Shown: piece by piece, positions 8,192 to 18,014 of the stretch
How the letters are laid out: each line of letters starts with the position of its first letter
Position numbering within the stretch: position 1 is the stretch's first letter
DNA from: Plasticicumulans acidivorans
GTDB taxonomy: Bacteria > Pseudomonadota > Gammaproteobacteria > Competibacterales > Competibacteraceae
Direction: 5' to 3'
Assembly: GCF_003182095.1 (NCBI RefSeq)
Contig: NZ_QGTJ01000002.1
Span: 526,435 to 590,434 of the forward strand
Length of the DNA: 64,000 nucleotides
The notes under the pieces: generated by a model
What the model was told of the DNA's origin: nothing
Database searches by the model: none
The model's input: the letters and a program-made list of their open reading frames with translations, nothing else
Translations under genes and position numbers: made by a program

Positions 8192-9651
8192 AGACCGAGC
8201 TCCGGCCACAGGCGGTCGATCCTGTCCTTGATCTCGTCGCTCATGCGGATCGGTTGTCCCCACTCACGGTTGGTTTCGCCTTTCCACTTGTTGGTGGCGT
8301 CGAAACCGACCTTGCTGCCGAGGCCCGACACCGGTGAGGCGAAGTCGAGGTAGTCGATCGGCGTGTTCTCGATCATTACCGTATCGCGCGCCGGGTCCAT
8401 GCGGGTGGTCATCGCCCAGATGACGTCTTCCCAGCTGCGGGCGTTGACGTCGTCATCAACGACGATGACGAACTTGGTGTACATGAACTGGCGCAGGAAG
8501 CTCCACACACCGAGCATGACCCGTTTGGCATGGCCGGGATACTGCTTGCGCATCGACACCACCGCCAGGCGGTACGAACAGCCTTCAGGCGGCAGGTAGA
8601 AGTCGACGATCTCCGGAAACTGCTTCTGCAGGATCGGCACGAAGACTTCATTGAGGGCAACGCCGAGAATCGCCGGCTCGTCCGGCGGCCGGCCGGTGTA
8701 GGTCGAGTGGTAGATCGGCTCGCGGCGGTGAGTGATGCGCTCGACGGTGAACACCGGGAACACATCGACCTCGTTGTAGTAACCGGTGTGGTCACCGAAC
8801 GGTCCTTCCGGCGCCGTATCGTTGGGCTCGATGTAGCCTTCGAGCACGAACTCGGCGGTCGCCGGTACCTGCAGATCATTGCCCAGGCACCGGCCCAGCT
8901 CGGTTTTGCCGCCGCGCAGCAGACCGGCGAAGGCGTATTCCGACAGTGTATCCGGCACCGGCGTCACGGCACCGAGAATGGTTGCCGGATCGGCGCCGAG
9001 CGCGACGGCGATCGGGAAGCGCTCACCCGGATGGGCCAGCGACCATTCGCGAAAATCCAGCGCGCCGCCGCGGTGCGACAGCCAGCGCATGATCAGGCGG
9101 TTGCGGCCGATCAGCTGCTGGCGGTAGATGCCGAGGTTCTGCCGCGGTTTGTGCGGTCCGCGGGTGACGACCAGGCCCCAGGTCAGCAGCGGGCCGGCAT
9201 CACCCGGCCAGCAGGTCTGGATCGGCAGCCGGTGGAGGTCGACAGCATCGCCTTCGAGCACGACTTCCTGACACAGTGGCTTGCCGACGGTCTTCGGTGC
9301 CATGTCGAGCACCTTCCTGAAGATCGGCAGGTTGTTCCATGCATCGCGCATGCCCTTGGGCGGTTCCGGCTCCTTGAGGAAGGCCAGCAGCTTGCCGACT
9401 TCACGCAGTGCGGCGACCGAGGTTTCGCCCATGCCTAATGCGACGCGCTCGGGCGTGCCGAACAGGTTGGCCAGCACCGGGACGCTGTGGCCGCTGGGGT
9501 TTTCAAACAGGATCGCCGGGCCGCCGGCGCGCAGCACCCGGTCGCAGATTTCCGTCATTTCCAGGTGCGGCGAAACCGGTACGCGAATGCGGCGCAGCTG
9601 ACCGGCGGACTCCAGTTGAGCGATGAAGTCGCGCAGATCCCGGTATTTCAT
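8188..9651 (-). CDS. ubiD: 4-hydroxy-3-polyprenylbenzoate decarboxylase
   Basis: UbiD removes the carboxyl group from polyprenyl-hydroxybenzoate during ubiquinone synthesis, using prenylated FMN made by UbiX. The product has 487 aa, matches the family from [14 protein letters not shown] onward, and contains the conserved [11 protein letters not shown] segment with active-site acidic residues. No ubiX lies in the window, while ubiB, ubiE and ubiJ form a separate block at 14.8-17.9 kb. The gene heads a leftward group with the YkgJ protein and the flavin reductase. Confidence 0.97.
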   Translation of the reverse strand: MKYRDLRDFIAQLESAGQLRRIRVPVSPHLEMTEICDRVLRAGGPAILFENPSGHSVPVLANLFGTPERVALGMGETSVAALREVGKLLAFLKEPEPPKGMRDAWNNLPIFRKVLDMAPKTVGKPLCQEVVLEGDAVDLHRLPIQTCWPGDAGPLLTWGLVVTRGPHKPRQNLGIYRQQLIGRNRLIMRWLSHRGGALDFREWSLAHPGERFPIAVALGADPATILGAVTPVPDTLSEYAFAGLLRGGKTELGRCLGNDLQVPATAEFVLEGYIEPNDTAPEGPFGDHTGYYNEVDVFPVFTVERITHRREPIYHSTYTGRPPDEPAILGVALNEVFVPILQKQFPEIVDFYLPPEGCSYRLAVVSMRKQYPGHAKRVMLGVWSFLRQFMYTKFVIVVDDDVNARSWEDVIWAMTTRMDPARDTVMIENTPIDYLDFASPVSGLGSKVGFDATNKWKGETNREWGQPIRMSDEIKDRIDRLWPELGL

Positions 9652-9889
9652 CTCGATCGATTCCTGTTCTCTGGCGGAGGGGGCGGCACCGTGCCCGGCG
9701 CAGTGGTGCGCGCGACTCTACACTAGATCGTGTCCACGGACGGGAAGGGGTCATCGAGCGTGATCCAGCGAGCGCGGTGGATGCGATCCGCGCACGTCCG
9801 TAGAGCGGGCACCCATACCAATAAGCCAGCGACCGCGCGGCTCGGGACGGCCGGTGCGGAAGCGCGCAATTTCCCCGGAGGAGAACACG

Positions 9890-10474
9890 GTGGATGTGCT
9901 ACTCGCCGTATCCCGACTGATCGACGCCATCAATGCCCGTATCGGCCGCAGTATCTGCTGGCTGATCCTGCTGATGGTCGTCATCAGCACACTCAACGCG
10001 CTGGCGCGCAAGCTGTTCAGCGTTGGCTCCAATGCCTTCCTTGAGATCCAGTGGTACCTGTTCGCCGCGGTGTTCCTGCTCGGCGCCGGCAGCACGCTGC
10101 TGCGCAACGAACACGTGCGCATCGATGTGATTTCCAGTCATCTCAGCATTCGCGCGCAGCTCTGCATCGAGCTGATCGGCACGCTGATCTTCCTGCTGCC
10201 GCTGTGCAGCCTGGTGTTGCTCGACAGCTGGCCGTATTTCCTCGACTCCTGGACGCAGAATGAATATTCGCCGAATCCTGGCGGACTGCTCGTCTGGCCG
10301 GTAAAACTGCTGATCCCGCTCGGCTTTGCCCTGCTCGCCGCGCAGGGCGTGTCGCAGCTGATCAAGGTGATCGGCGCTCTGTGCGGACGTGTCGATCCGG
10401 CGACCCTGCTCAAGGGGGCGCATCCCGCCACCGGTCACAGCCACGGCACGGCGTCCAGCGCCGGGCGGCACTGA
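9890..10474 (+). CDS. dctQ: TRAP transporter small permease (DctQ type)
   Basis: This is the small four-helix membrane subunit of a TRAP (tripartite ATP-independent periplasmic) transporter. A GGAGGAG ribosome-binding site at 9877-9883 precedes the GTG at 9890, which gives VDVLLAVSRLIDAINARIG and 194 aa; an upstream ATG at 9854 is less likely. Hydrophobic segments lie near the N-terminus (SICWLILLMVVIS), at LFAAVFLLGAGS, LIGTLIFLLPLC and LLIPLGFALLAAQG. It precedes dctM by 9 bp and forms one unit with it. Confidence 0.93.
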   Translation: MDVLLAVSRLIDAINARIGRSICWLILLMVVISTLNALARKLFSVGSNAFLEIQWYLFAAVFLLGAGSTLLRNEHVRIDVISSHLSIRAQLCIELIGTLIFLLPLCSLVLLDSWPYFLDSWTQNEYSPNPGGLLVWPVKLLIPLGFALLAAQGVSQLIKVIGALCGRVDPATLLKGAHPATGHSHGTASSAGRH

Positions 10475-10483
10475 GCGTGCGCC

Positions 10484-11926
10484 ATGGTCGAGTTCATCAT
10501 CGCCAACATGGCGCCGCTGATGTTCGCGGCGCTGATCGTGTTCCTGCTGCTCGGCTATCCGGTCGCCTTTGCGCTGGCCGCCAACGGCATGCTGTTCGGT
10601 CTCATCGGTATCGAATTGGGGCTGCTCAAACCCGAACTGTTGCAGGCGCTGCCAGCCCGCATCTTCGGCATCATGCAGAACGATACTCTGCTGGCCATCC
10701 CGTTCTTCACCTTCATGGGGCTGGTGCTCGAACGCTCGGGCATGGCCGAGGATCTGCTCGATACCATCGGCCAGCTGTTCGGCCCGGTGCGCGGCGGTCT
10801 GGCCTACGCGGTGGTGTTCGTCGGCGCGTTGCTGGCGGCGACCACCGGCGTGGTGGCGGCCTCGGTGATTTCGATGGGGTTGATCTCGCTGCCGATCATG
10901 CTGCGCTACGGCTATGACCAGCGCCTCGCGACCGGCTGCATCGCGGCGTCCGGCACGCTGGCGCAGATCATTCCGCCGTCGCTGGTGTTGATCATCATGG
11001 CCGACCAGCTCGGCCGCTCGGTCGGTGACATGTACACCGGTGCGCTGATTCCCGGGCTGGTGCTGACCGGCATGTATTTCGGCTACGTTTTCCTGACCGC
11101 AACCCTGCGCCCCGAGCGCGCACCGGCGCTGCCGATCGAGGCCCGCTCGCTGCGCGGCCTGGCGCTGACACGCCGGGTGCTGGTGTCGCTGCTGCCGCCG
11201 CTGCTGCTGATCTTTCTGGTGCTCGGCACGATCTTCCTCGGCATCGCCACGCCGACCGAGGGGGGCGCGATGGGCGCGAGCGGCGCGCTGATCCTGGCGC
11301 TGATCAACCGCCGGCTCGACTGGAAACTGCTGCGCCAGGCGATGGATTCGACGGCGAAGCTGTCGTGCTTCGTGCTGTTCATCCTCATCGGCTCGACGGT
11401 GTTCGGCCTGGTGTTCCGCGCGGTCAACGGCGACCTGTGGGTCGAGCACCTGATGACCAGCCTGCCGGGCGGTCAGGTCGGCTTCCTGATCGTCGTCAAC
11501 CTGCTGATGTTCCTGCTGGCGTTCTTTCTGGACTTCTTCGAGCTGGCCTTCATCCTGGTGCCGCTGCTCGGGCCGGTGGCGGACAAGCTCGGCATCGATC
11601 TGATCTGGTTCGGCGTGCTGCTCGGTGTCAACATGCAGACCTCGTTCATGCACCCGCCGTTCGGCTTCGCGCTGTTCTTCCTGCGTTCGGTCGCGCCGCC
11701 CGAGGTGCGCACCACGCAGATCTACTGGGGCGCGGTGCCGTTCGTCATCATCCAGATCATCATGGTGGCGCTGCTGATCGCCTTCCCCGGGCTGGTCAAC
11801 GTCGACAAAGCCAAGGTCGATGTCTCGGCTCCGGTGAAGATCGAGATGCCGGCGGTCGACTACGGCGGCTACGGCAACGATGGTGGCTACGCGCCGCCGA
11901 GCTTCGACGACAAACCCGCGCAGTAA
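10484..11926 (+). CDS. dctM: TRAP transporter large permease (DctM type)
   Basis: The large 12-helix subunit forms the ion-coupled transport channel of a TRAP system. The 480-aa protein is hydrophobic throughout with typical segments such as ASGTLAQIIPPSLVLI and PTEGGAMGASGA. A soluble C-terminal tail rich in glycine, tyrosine and proline (about 440-480) extends beyond the last helix and looks poorly conserved. The substrate-binding gene lies directly downstream in opposite orientation, so this transporter is encoded by two convergent units. Confidence 0.95.
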   Translation: MVEFIIANMAPLMFAALIVFLLLGYPVAFALAANGMLFGLIGIELGLLKPELLQALPARIFGIMQNDTLLAIPFFTFMGLVLERSGMAEDLLDTIGQLFGPVRGGLAYAVVFVGALLAATTGVVAASVISMGLISLPIMLRYGYDQRLATGCIAASGTLAQIIPPSLVLIIMADQLGRSVGDMYTGALIPGLVLTGMYFGYVFLTATLRPERAPALPIEARSLRGLALTRRVLVSLLPPLLLIFLVLGTIFLGIATPTEGGAMGASGALILALINRRLDWKLLRQAMDSTAKLSCFVLFILIGSTVFGLVFRAVNGDLWVEHLMTSLPGGQVGFLIVVNLLMFLLAFFLDFFELAFILVPLLGPVADKLGIDLIWFGVLLGVNMQTSFMHPPFGFALFFLRSVAPPEVRTTQIYWGAVPFVIIQIIMVALLIAFPGLVNVDKAKVDVSAPVKIEMPAVDYGGYGNDGGYAPPSFDDKPAQ

Positions 11927-11941
11927 AGACCGCCAAACGAT

Positions 11942-11970
11942 GAGGCCCCGGATGACGGGGCCTCTTCTTT
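11942..11970 (+). terminator. Terminator after dctM
   Basis: GAGGCCCCG and CGGGGCCTC form a 9-bp stem with a 5-base loop, followed by TTCTTT on the plus strand, 15 bp past the dctM stop codon. Confidence 0.85.
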
Positions 11971-11990
11971 GAGCGGCGCGGCTTGGCCGC

Positions 11991-13073
11991 TCAGTAGCGC
12001 TGGCTGTAGACGTAGTTCTGGTAAGTGCCTTCGGCGACGCGGAACCACTGGAATTCCTCGCTGCGGAATTTCTTCCAGGGTTCATAGATGGTTTTGAACT
12101 GCGGGTTTTTCGCAGCTTCCTCCTCGTAGAGTTCGTGGGCCGCTTTGAAGGCGGCGTCCATCATGTCCTTGGGGAAGGCATGCAGCTTGGTGCCGTTCTG
12201 CACCAGCCGCGACAGTGCTGCCGGGTTCTGCGTGTCGTAGCGCACGATCATCGTGATGTTGGCCTCGTAAGAAGCCGCAGTGAACGCCTCCTGATAGGCC
12301 TTCGGCAGTTTTTCCCATTCGCTGATGTTGACGAGGAAGGAGACATTCGGGCCGCCTTCCCAGAAGCCGGGGAAGTAATAGTGCGGCGCCACTTTGTAGA
12401 AGCCGAGCTTCTCATCGTCATACGGGCCGACGAACTCCGCCGCGTCGATGGTGCCTTTCTCCAGCGCCGGATAGATGTCGCCACCGGGGATCTGCTGCGG
12501 TACGGCACCGAGCCGCGCCAGGATCTCACCACCGAGTCCGGCGATGCGCATCTTCAGACCCTGCACGTCGCTGAGGGACTTGATCTCCTTGCGGAACCAG
12601 CCGCCCATCTGCGTGCCGGTGTTGCCGCCGGGGAAGTTGAGCACGTTGTAGTCACGCAGGAAGTTGCGGATCAGCTCCATGCCGCCGCCGGCGTACAGCC
12701 AGGCGTTCTGCTGGCGGCAGGTCAGGCCGAAGGGCAGGGCAGTGTCGAAAGCGAACGCCTTGTTCTTGCCGATGAAGTAATACAGCGTCGCGTGACCGCA
12801 TTCGACGGTGCCCTGCTGGCAGGCATCGAGTACCTGGAAGGCCGGAACGATTTCGCCCGCCGCGAACACGCGGATGTCGAACTTGCCTTCGGTGATCGCG
12901 CGCACGCGATCGGCCAGTACCTCGGCGGCGCCGTAGATGGTGTCGAGGCTTTTCGGAAAGCTCGACGCCAGGCGCCATTTCACCTGCGGTTCGGCACGTA
13001 CGATGGCCGGGGCGCCGAGCGTGGCGGCCGCGAGGCCGGCGCCGGCTGTCTTCAGAAAACTGCGTCTCTCCAT
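11991..13073 (-). CDS. TRAP substrate-binding protein (FcbT1/TakP-like)
   Basis: The 360-aa protein begins with a twin-arginine signal (ERRSFLKTAG, then a hydrophobic stretch and an alanine-rich cleavage region near residue 27). The mature part has the DctP-type fold with segments such as PQVKWRLASSFPKSL and GGWFRKEI. It resembles the TakP/FcbT1 branch, whose known members bind 2-oxo acids or aromatic acids; the ligand here is not proven. It would capture substrate in the periplasm for DctQM. Export folded by Tat is unusual compared with Sec-exported relatives but known for this branch. It converges on dctM with one hairpin between. Confidence 0.93.
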   Translation of the reverse strand: MERRSFLKTAGAGLAAATLGAPAIVRAEPQVKWRLASSFPKSLDTIYGAAEVLADRVRAITEGKFDIRVFAAGEIVPAFQVLDACQQGTVECGHATLYYFIGKNKAFAFDTALPFGLTCRQQNAWLYAGGGMELIRNFLRDYNVLNFPGGNTGTQMGGWFRKEIKSLSDVQGLKMRIAGLGGEILARLGAVPQQIPGGDIYPALEKGTIDAAEFVGPYDDEKLGFYKVAPHYYFPGFWEGGPNVSFLVNISEWEKLPKAYQEAFTAASYEANITMIVRYDTQNPAALSRLVQNGTKLHAFPKDMMDAAFKAAHELYEEEAAKNPQFKTIYEPWKKFRSEEFQWFRVAEGTYQNYVYSQRY

Positions 13074-13304
13074 CTTTGGCTCCTGGTGCTTTCTTATGGA
13101 TCTGCCCGCAAACGCCGAGACGGCGGGCAGCGGCCTGTTCGGCTCGCGGTCAGTATAGGAAACGCACTTTGAGGTGACGCCGGCAGCCCGCCGGCGCGAC
13201 GGCCGCCGGGCGCGCCGGCGTGTGGAGCCGAGGCGGGGCGCCGCCGCGCGTGGACGGAAGGCCGCTGCACGACGATCGCGCAGTCGGCCGCTTCCGTGCA
13301 GCGC

Positions 13305-13757
13305 TCAGCCGGCGCTGGCGGGCGGGCGTTTGTCGGCGACGTAGGCCATCGTCAGCATCGCCTTCGATACCCGGCTGCGCTGCGTGCCGCTGATGGCGAA
13401 GACCTCGGATTCGACGATGCTGAAATCGCGCCCCGGCTTGAGGATCTCGGCGCGACACAGCAGACGCTCGCCGCTGGCGGCGCGCAGCAGGTGAATCTTG
13501 AACTCCAGGGTCAGCACGATGCGCTGCGCCGGCAGCAGCGTGGCTGCCGCGGCGCCGGCGGTATGGTCGGCCAGCGTCGATTGCACGCCGGCATGCACAA
13601 AACCGTTCTGCTGGCGGTGCTCAGGGCCGAGTTCGATCCCGGCTTCACACCAGCCGGGACCGCAGTCGAGCAGCGCAATCGAGCAGTGGCCGAGAAACGG
13701 GCAGTCCGCGAACAGGTCGGCGACCACGGTGCGCCACGCAGGGTTGGGTTCGAGCAT
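13305..13757 (-). CDS. PaaI-family hotdog thioesterase
   Basis: The protein (150 aa from the ATG at 13757, preceded by AGGAG) is a single hotdog domain. The segment QQNGFVHAGVQSTLADHTAG contains the Asn/His-Gly and acidic helix positions used by PaaI-type acyl-CoA thioesterases. It would hydrolyse an unidentified small acyl-CoA in the cytoplasm. The gene stands alone between dctP and marC, and its exact substrate cannot be inferred. Confidence 0.82.
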   Translation of the reverse strand: MLEPNPAWRTVVADLFADCPFLGHCSIALLDCGPGWCEAGIELGPEHRQQNGFVHAGVQSTLADHTAGAAAATLLPAQRIVLTLEFKIHLLRAASGERLLCRAEILKPGRDFSIVESEVFAISGTQRSRVSKAMLTMAYVADKRPPASAG

Positions 13758-13910
13758 GGATGTCTCCTGTGGGCAGGGCGTCAAGCACGGGCGTCAAGCC
13801 CGCGCAACGATCGTCACGCCGCATGTGCCACGGCCGCATCGGTGTGGCGGCGTGCACATCGGCAGGACGCCTAGACTCGATAGTCCGCCCCCACTGCGTT
13901 TTCCTCGCCC

Positions 13911-14546
13911 ATGCATGAACAGCTGATCAGCATTTTCGTCACCCTGCTGGTGGTCATCGATCCGATCGGCGTTGCGCCGATCTTCGCCTCGCTGACCCGC
14001 GGCGGTTCACCGGCCTACCGGCGGCGCATGGCGTTTAAGGGGACCGGCATCGCCGCCGGTATCCTGTTCGTGTTCGCCTTCAGCGGCGACGTGATCCTGC
14101 GGGTGCTCGGTATCGGCCTCGACGCCTTCAAGATCACCGGCGGTGCGCTGCTGTTTCTGCTGGCGATCGACATGATCTTCGCGCGCCCGTCCGGTATGCG
14201 TTCGACGACCGTGCGCGAGCAGGAAGAAGCCCAGTTCAAGGACGATATTTCGGTGTTTCCGCTGGCCTTTCCCTTGCTCTCCGGGCCGGGGGCGCTGACC
14301 ACGCTGCTGCTCAGCGCGGCAGGCAGCGCTCACGACAGCCTGCTGTTTCTCGGCATGCTGCTGGCCCTGACGGTAGTGCTCGGCCTGACGCTGCTGTGTC
14401 TGCTGCTCGCACCGCGGCTGATGCGTTTGCTCGGCGAAACCGGCGCCAACGTCATCGACCGCCTGCTCGGGCTGGTGCTGGCCGCGCTGGCCACGCAGTT
14501 CATCGTCGATGGCCTGCGCGCCAGCTTCCCGCTGCTGGCGCGTTGA
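13911..14546 (+). CDS. MarC-family integral membrane protein
   Basis: The 211-aa protein is an inner-membrane protein with about six hydrophobic segments. The N-terminus FVTLLVVIDPIGVAPIFASL and the central FPLAFPLLSGPGALTT are the family hallmarks. Despite the name, MarC was shown not to confer multiple antibiotic resistance; the role is unknown. It is convergent with ubiB. Confidence 0.9.
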   Translation: MHEQLISIFVTLLVVIDPIGVAPIFASLTRGGSPAYRRRMAFKGTGIAAGILFVFAFSGDVILRVLGIGLDAFKITGGALLFLLAIDMIFARPSGMRSTTVREQEEAQFKDDISVFPLAFPLLSGPGALTTLLLSAAGSAHDSLLFLGMLLALTVVLGLTLLCLLLAPRLMRLLGETGANVIDRLLGLVLAALATQFIVDGLRASFPLLAR

Positions 14547-14623
14547 GGCAGGGACTTATGCACAAGCCTCGACGCCGTATGCCCGGCTGTCACCGAGAGT
14601 ACCGACGAATGCAGGCAGTCCTC

Positions 14624-14638
14624 TGTTGCAGCGCAACA
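14624..14638. repeat. Perfect palindrome in the marC-ubiB gap
   Basis: TGTTGC-AGC-GCAACA is a perfect 6-bp inverted repeat around a 3-base spacer. It lies in the 241-bp gap between the convergent marC and ubiB genes, which otherwise holds no gene, a lone TTTTCCACA DnaA-box-like match (14746-14754) and no clear terminator. It may be an operator of unknown specificity or a chance match. Confidence 0.35.
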
Positions 14639-14787
14639 TATTGATTTTATGAGTTCTTGTTTACGATCGAAAGCCATGAGGCAGAGCAATCGGCATACCA
14701 TTCCGCCGGCAGCGGGTGGCATGGTCATGCAATTGCTCCACAGGGTTTTCCACAGATCGGGCGGCGTTGCCGCCCGCTGGTGCATGT

Positions 14788-16458
14788 TCAATCGCCAAGC
14801 TGCGCGTGGGCGATCAGCAGCGTGCCGATACCCGTCAGCATCCAGCTCAGCGCCGGTGCTGCGGCGATGACCGCCGGGTGCAGGCTGTTGAGGCCGTAGA
14901 TCACCGCTGCACCGACCAGCAGCGCCGCGCCCAGCGTGTTCTGGCGCTGGCGGGCACTGCTGCGGCGGATTTCCTCGCGCAGAGCCTGCAGATCGCGAGC
15001 GTGGGCCTGCACCTGCAGTTCGCCGGCACGCAGCGCATTGAGCAGCTCACCGATCTGGATCGGCAGGTCGGGCAGGTGTTCGGCCATGCGCGGCAGGTTC
15101 GCCTTGAGCTTGTTCCACACGCTCTTCGGGCCGATGCGCTCGTTCATCCAGCTTTCGAGGAAGGGCTTGGCGGTCTTCCACAGATCGAGGTCGGGGTCGA
15201 GCTGGCGGCCGAGGCCCTCGATGTTGAGCAGCGTCTTCTGCAGCAGCACCAGCTGCGGCTGCACTTCCATGTTGAAGCGGCGCGCGGTCTGGAACAGCGT
15301 CAGCAGGAAGCCGCCGAAGGAAATTTCGCGCAGCGGCCGGTCGAAGATCGGCTCGCAGACGGTGCGGATCGCCGATTCGAACTCATCGACGCGGGTATCG
15401 CGCGGCACCCAGCCGGACTCGATGTGCAGTTCGGCGACGCGGCGGTAATCGCGGCGGAAGAAGGCGAGGAAATTCTCGGCCAGATAATGCTGATCGGTCG
15501 GCGACAGCGTGCCGATGATGCCGAAGTCGATGGCGATGTACTTCGGGTCGGCAGGGTTGGCGGCGTCGACGAAGATGTTGCCGGGATGCATGTCGGCGTG
15601 GAAGAAACTGTCGCGGAACACCTGCGTGAAGAAGATCTGCACGCCGCGCTCGGAGAGTTTCTTCATGTCGACGCCGAGGCCGCGCAATGTCTCGATCTGG
15701 CCGACCGGGATACCGCGCACGCGCTCCATCACCAGCACCTCGTGCCGGCACAGCGGCCAGTACATCTCCGGCACGTACAGCGCCGAGGAGTCCTCGAAGT
15801 TGCGGCGCAGCTGCGAGCCGTTGGCGGCCTCGCGGATCAGGTCCAGCTCGTCGAGGATGGTCTTTTCGTACTCGGCGATGACCTCCAGCGGCCGCAGCCG
15901 GCGGCCTTCGCGCCAGTATTTCTGCGCCAGCCCGGCAACGATGTAGAGCAGGTCGATGTCGCGGCGGATGGTTTTGGCGATGCCGGGACGCACCACCTTG
16001 ACGATGACCTCGCGCCCGCCGTGCAGGCGCGCCGCATGCACCTGCGCGATCGAGGCCGAAGCCATCGGTATCGGCTCGAAGGCCTCGAAGGCTTCGCCGA
16101 CCGGGCGGCCGAGGGCTCTTTCGATGATCGCCTGCGACTGCTCGGGCGGGAACGGCGGCACGCGATCCTGCAGCCTGGCCAGCTCCTGCGCGATGTCGTC
16201 GGGCAGCAGGTCGCGCCGCGTCGACAGCATCTGGCCGAACTTGACGAAGATCGGACCGAGATCCTCCAGCGCCGAGCGGATGCGCTCACCGCGTGAACGG
16301 CCGTCATCGGGCTTGCGCAGCCAGTGCCAGGGCAGCAGGTGGCGGACGAAACCGATCGGGCGGAACAGGTGCGTGGCGAGGATGATGTCGTCGAGGCCGT
16401 GCCGCACCAGAATGCGGTTGATGTACAGCAGGCGCAGCGCCTGGGCAGGTCGGAACAT
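14788..16458 (-). CDS. ubiB: Ubiquinone biosynthesis atypical kinase/ATPase
   Basis: UbiB is a membrane-anchored member of the ADCK/UbiB protein-kinase-like family needed for ubiquinone assembly, probably by extracting lipid intermediates with its ATPase activity. The 556-aa product has the family KxGQ motif in FVKFGQMLSTRRDLLP and kinase-like segments PMASASIAQVH and HADMHPGNIFVD. Two hydrophobic helices at the C-terminus (about 500-550) match the membrane anchor. It is the last gene of the leftward ubiE-ubiJ-ubiB group. Confidence 0.97.
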   Translation of the reverse strand: MFRPAQALRLLYINRILVRHGLDDIILATHLFRPIGFVRHLLPWHWLRKPDDGRSRGERIRSALEDLGPIFVKFGQMLSTRRDLLPDDIAQELARLQDRVPPFPPEQSQAIIERALGRPVGEAFEAFEPIPMASASIAQVHAARLHGGREVIVKVVRPGIAKTIRRDIDLLYIVAGLAQKYWREGRRLRPLEVIAEYEKTILDELDLIREAANGSQLRRNFEDSSALYVPEMYWPLCRHEVLVMERVRGIPVGQIETLRGLGVDMKKLSERGVQIFFTQVFRDSFFHADMHPGNIFVDAANPADPKYIAIDFGIIGTLSPTDQHYLAENFLAFFRRDYRRVAELHIESGWVPRDTRVDEFESAIRTVCEPIFDRPLREISFGGFLLTLFQTARRFNMEVQPQLVLLQKTLLNIEGLGRQLDPDLDLWKTAKPFLESWMNERIGPKSVWNKLKANLPRMAEHLPDLPIQIGELLNALRAGELQVQAHARDLQALREEIRRSSARQRQNTLGAALLVGAAVIYGLNSLHPAVIAAAPALSWMLTGIGTLLIAHAQLGD

Positions 16459-16488
16459 CGCTTGAACTCGTGCTGAGCAGCCGCCGCG

Positions 16489-17100
16489 TCAACGCGACAG
16501 GCCGAGGCGGGTTTCGAGGCGGCGGATACGGGCTTCGAGGCGGTCGACGTCGCTGCGCAGTGTGTCGACGTCGTCGAGCAGCGCACCGGTGTGGCCGGCA
16601 TCCGGCAGCGCGCGGGATTCTTCATGCAGGTATTCGGCGGTGTCGGTCAGCAGCGTGTCGCGCGCCTGGCGCAACCAGTCGCGCAGACCGCGTGCCGCGC
16701 GGCCGAGCTGATGAGCAGCGACGTCGCCGACGAGGCGGGAGAGTTCTTCCTCCCAGTCGGGGTGCAGTTGCCTGACCAGCTGCTGCAGGCTCTGCGCGAC
16801 CAGTGGATCGCCGACCATCTCGATGCCGGCCGCCTCCGGGGCGGCGCCACGCGCCAGCAGCAGGAAGCTCGCCGGCGTGCCGCGCACCAGCACCGCCGGG
16901 ACGCCGGCGTATTCGTCGACGACCTGCACGTCGTGCTGGCCTGGCAGCAGAAACAGGCACAGGTTCGGCCCGGTCAGTTCGATGCCGATGACGGCGCCGT
17001 TCAGGCGGGCGAGCCGGGCGGGCGTATCGGCGTCGAGCTTGAGCAGGTGGTTCAGCGCGCTTTCGAGCGAGGCCGCGCACAGTATCGAGGGGGTCGACAT
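16489..17100 (-). CDS. ubiJ: Ubiquinone biosynthesis accessory factor UbiJ (SCP2 domain)
   Basis: UbiJ binds the lipid intermediates of ubiquinone synthesis through an SCP2 sterol-carrier domain and organises the soluble Ubi complex with UbiK. The 203-aa product has the SCP2-like part at about 10-110 (GIELTGPNLCLFLLPG, LVRGTPASFLLL) and a C-terminal coiled coil (DDVDTLRSDVDRLEARIRRL). The order ubiE-ubiJ-ubiB is the standard gammaproteobacterial one, which makes the identification firm despite low sequence conservation. Confidence 0.93.
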   Translation of the reverse strand: MSTPSILCAASLESALNHLLKLDADTPARLARLNGAVIGIELTGPNLCLFLLPGQHDVQVVDEYAGVPAVLVRGTPASFLLLARGAAPEAAGIEMVGDPLVAQSLQQLVRQLHPDWEEELSRLVGDVAAHQLGRAARGLRDWLRQARDTLLTDTAEYLHEESRALPDAGHTGALLDDVDTLRSDVDRLEARIRRLETRLGLSR

Positions 17101-17110
17101 GGCAGCCGGC

Positions 17111-17857
17111 TCAGTACTTGTAGGCGCGGTGGACGGCGACGATGCCGCCGCTCAGGTTGAAGTACTCGACGCCGCTCAGGCCGGCGGCCTCCATCATGCC
17201 CTTCAGGGTTTCCTGGTCCGGGTGCATGCGGATGCTCTCGGCCAGGTAGCGGTAGCTGCTGGCGTCCTGCGCGACCAGCTTGCCCATCAGCGGCAGCACC
17301 TTGAACGAGTAGACGTCATAGACCGGCGCCAGCCCCGGGACCACTGGCTTGGAGAATTCCAGCACCAGCAGCCGGCCGCCCGGCTTGAGCACGCGCTGGA
17401 TCGAGGCCAGCGCCCGCTCCTTGCGGGTGACGTTACGCAGGCCGAAGGCCATCGTCACGATGTCGAAGTGATTGTCAGGGAACGGCAGCTGCTCGGCGTC
17501 GGCGAGCACGTATTCGACATTGCCGCAGATGCCGGCATCGAGCAGCCGGCGGCGGCCTTCTTCCAGCATCGAGGCGTTGATGTCGGAGAGCACCACGCCG
17601 CCCTTGGCACCGACCATGCGCACCATGCGCTCGGTCAGGTCGCCGGTGCCGCCGGCCAGATCGAGCACCTTGTCACCCGGGCGCACGCCGGCGATGTTGA
17701 TCGCGAAGCGCTTCCACAGCCGATGGATGCCGAAGGACATCAGGTCGTTCATCAGGTCGTAGCGCGAAGCCACCGAGTGGAATACCTCGGCGACTTTCCT
17801 GGCCTTTTCCTCCGTCGGGACCTGCTGGAAACCGAAGTGCGTGCTGTCCTCGTTCAT
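17111..17857 (-). CDS. ubiE: Ubiquinone/menaquinone C-methyltransferase
   Basis: UbiE is the SAM-dependent C-methyltransferase of ubiquinone synthesis. The ATG at 17857 is chosen because [19 protein letters not shown] matches the family start; the frame is open upstream to 18130 without similarity. The 248-aa protein has the SAM-binding motif [15 protein letters not shown] and the family signature [13 protein letters not shown]. It sits 10 bp before ubiJ in one transcription unit. Confidence 0.97.
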   Translation of the reverse strand: MNEDSTHFGFQQVPTEEKARKVAEVFHSVASRYDLMNDLMSFGIHRLWKRFAINIAGVRPGDKVLDLAGGTGDLTERMVRMVGAKGGVVLSDINASMLEEGRRRLLDAGICGNVEYVLADAEQLPFPDNHFDIVTMAFGLRNVTRKERALASIQRVLKPGGRLLVLEFSKPVVPGLAPVYDVYSFKVLPLMGKLVAQDASSYRYLAESIRMHPDQETLKGMMEAAGLSGVEYFNLSGGIVAVHRAYKY

Positions 17858-18014
17858 GGGCCTTCCCGGTGAAGCGCCGGCACCGTCGGGGCGCGCGGCG
17901 GCTGTGGTAGCGAATGATCCGTGTCCGTCGCCGCAGCGCGCTGCGCATGCGGCGTGCACGTCATACCCTCGCCGGCGGCGGAAATCCAGCGTTGCGCACG
18001 CCGCCGCGCCGTTC

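Noticed and set aside
9899-12085. 728-aa open frame on the minus strand over dctQM
   Set aside because: Low-complexity R/Q/H-rich translation, the mirror image of membrane protein codons; dctQ and dctM are unmistakable on the other strand.
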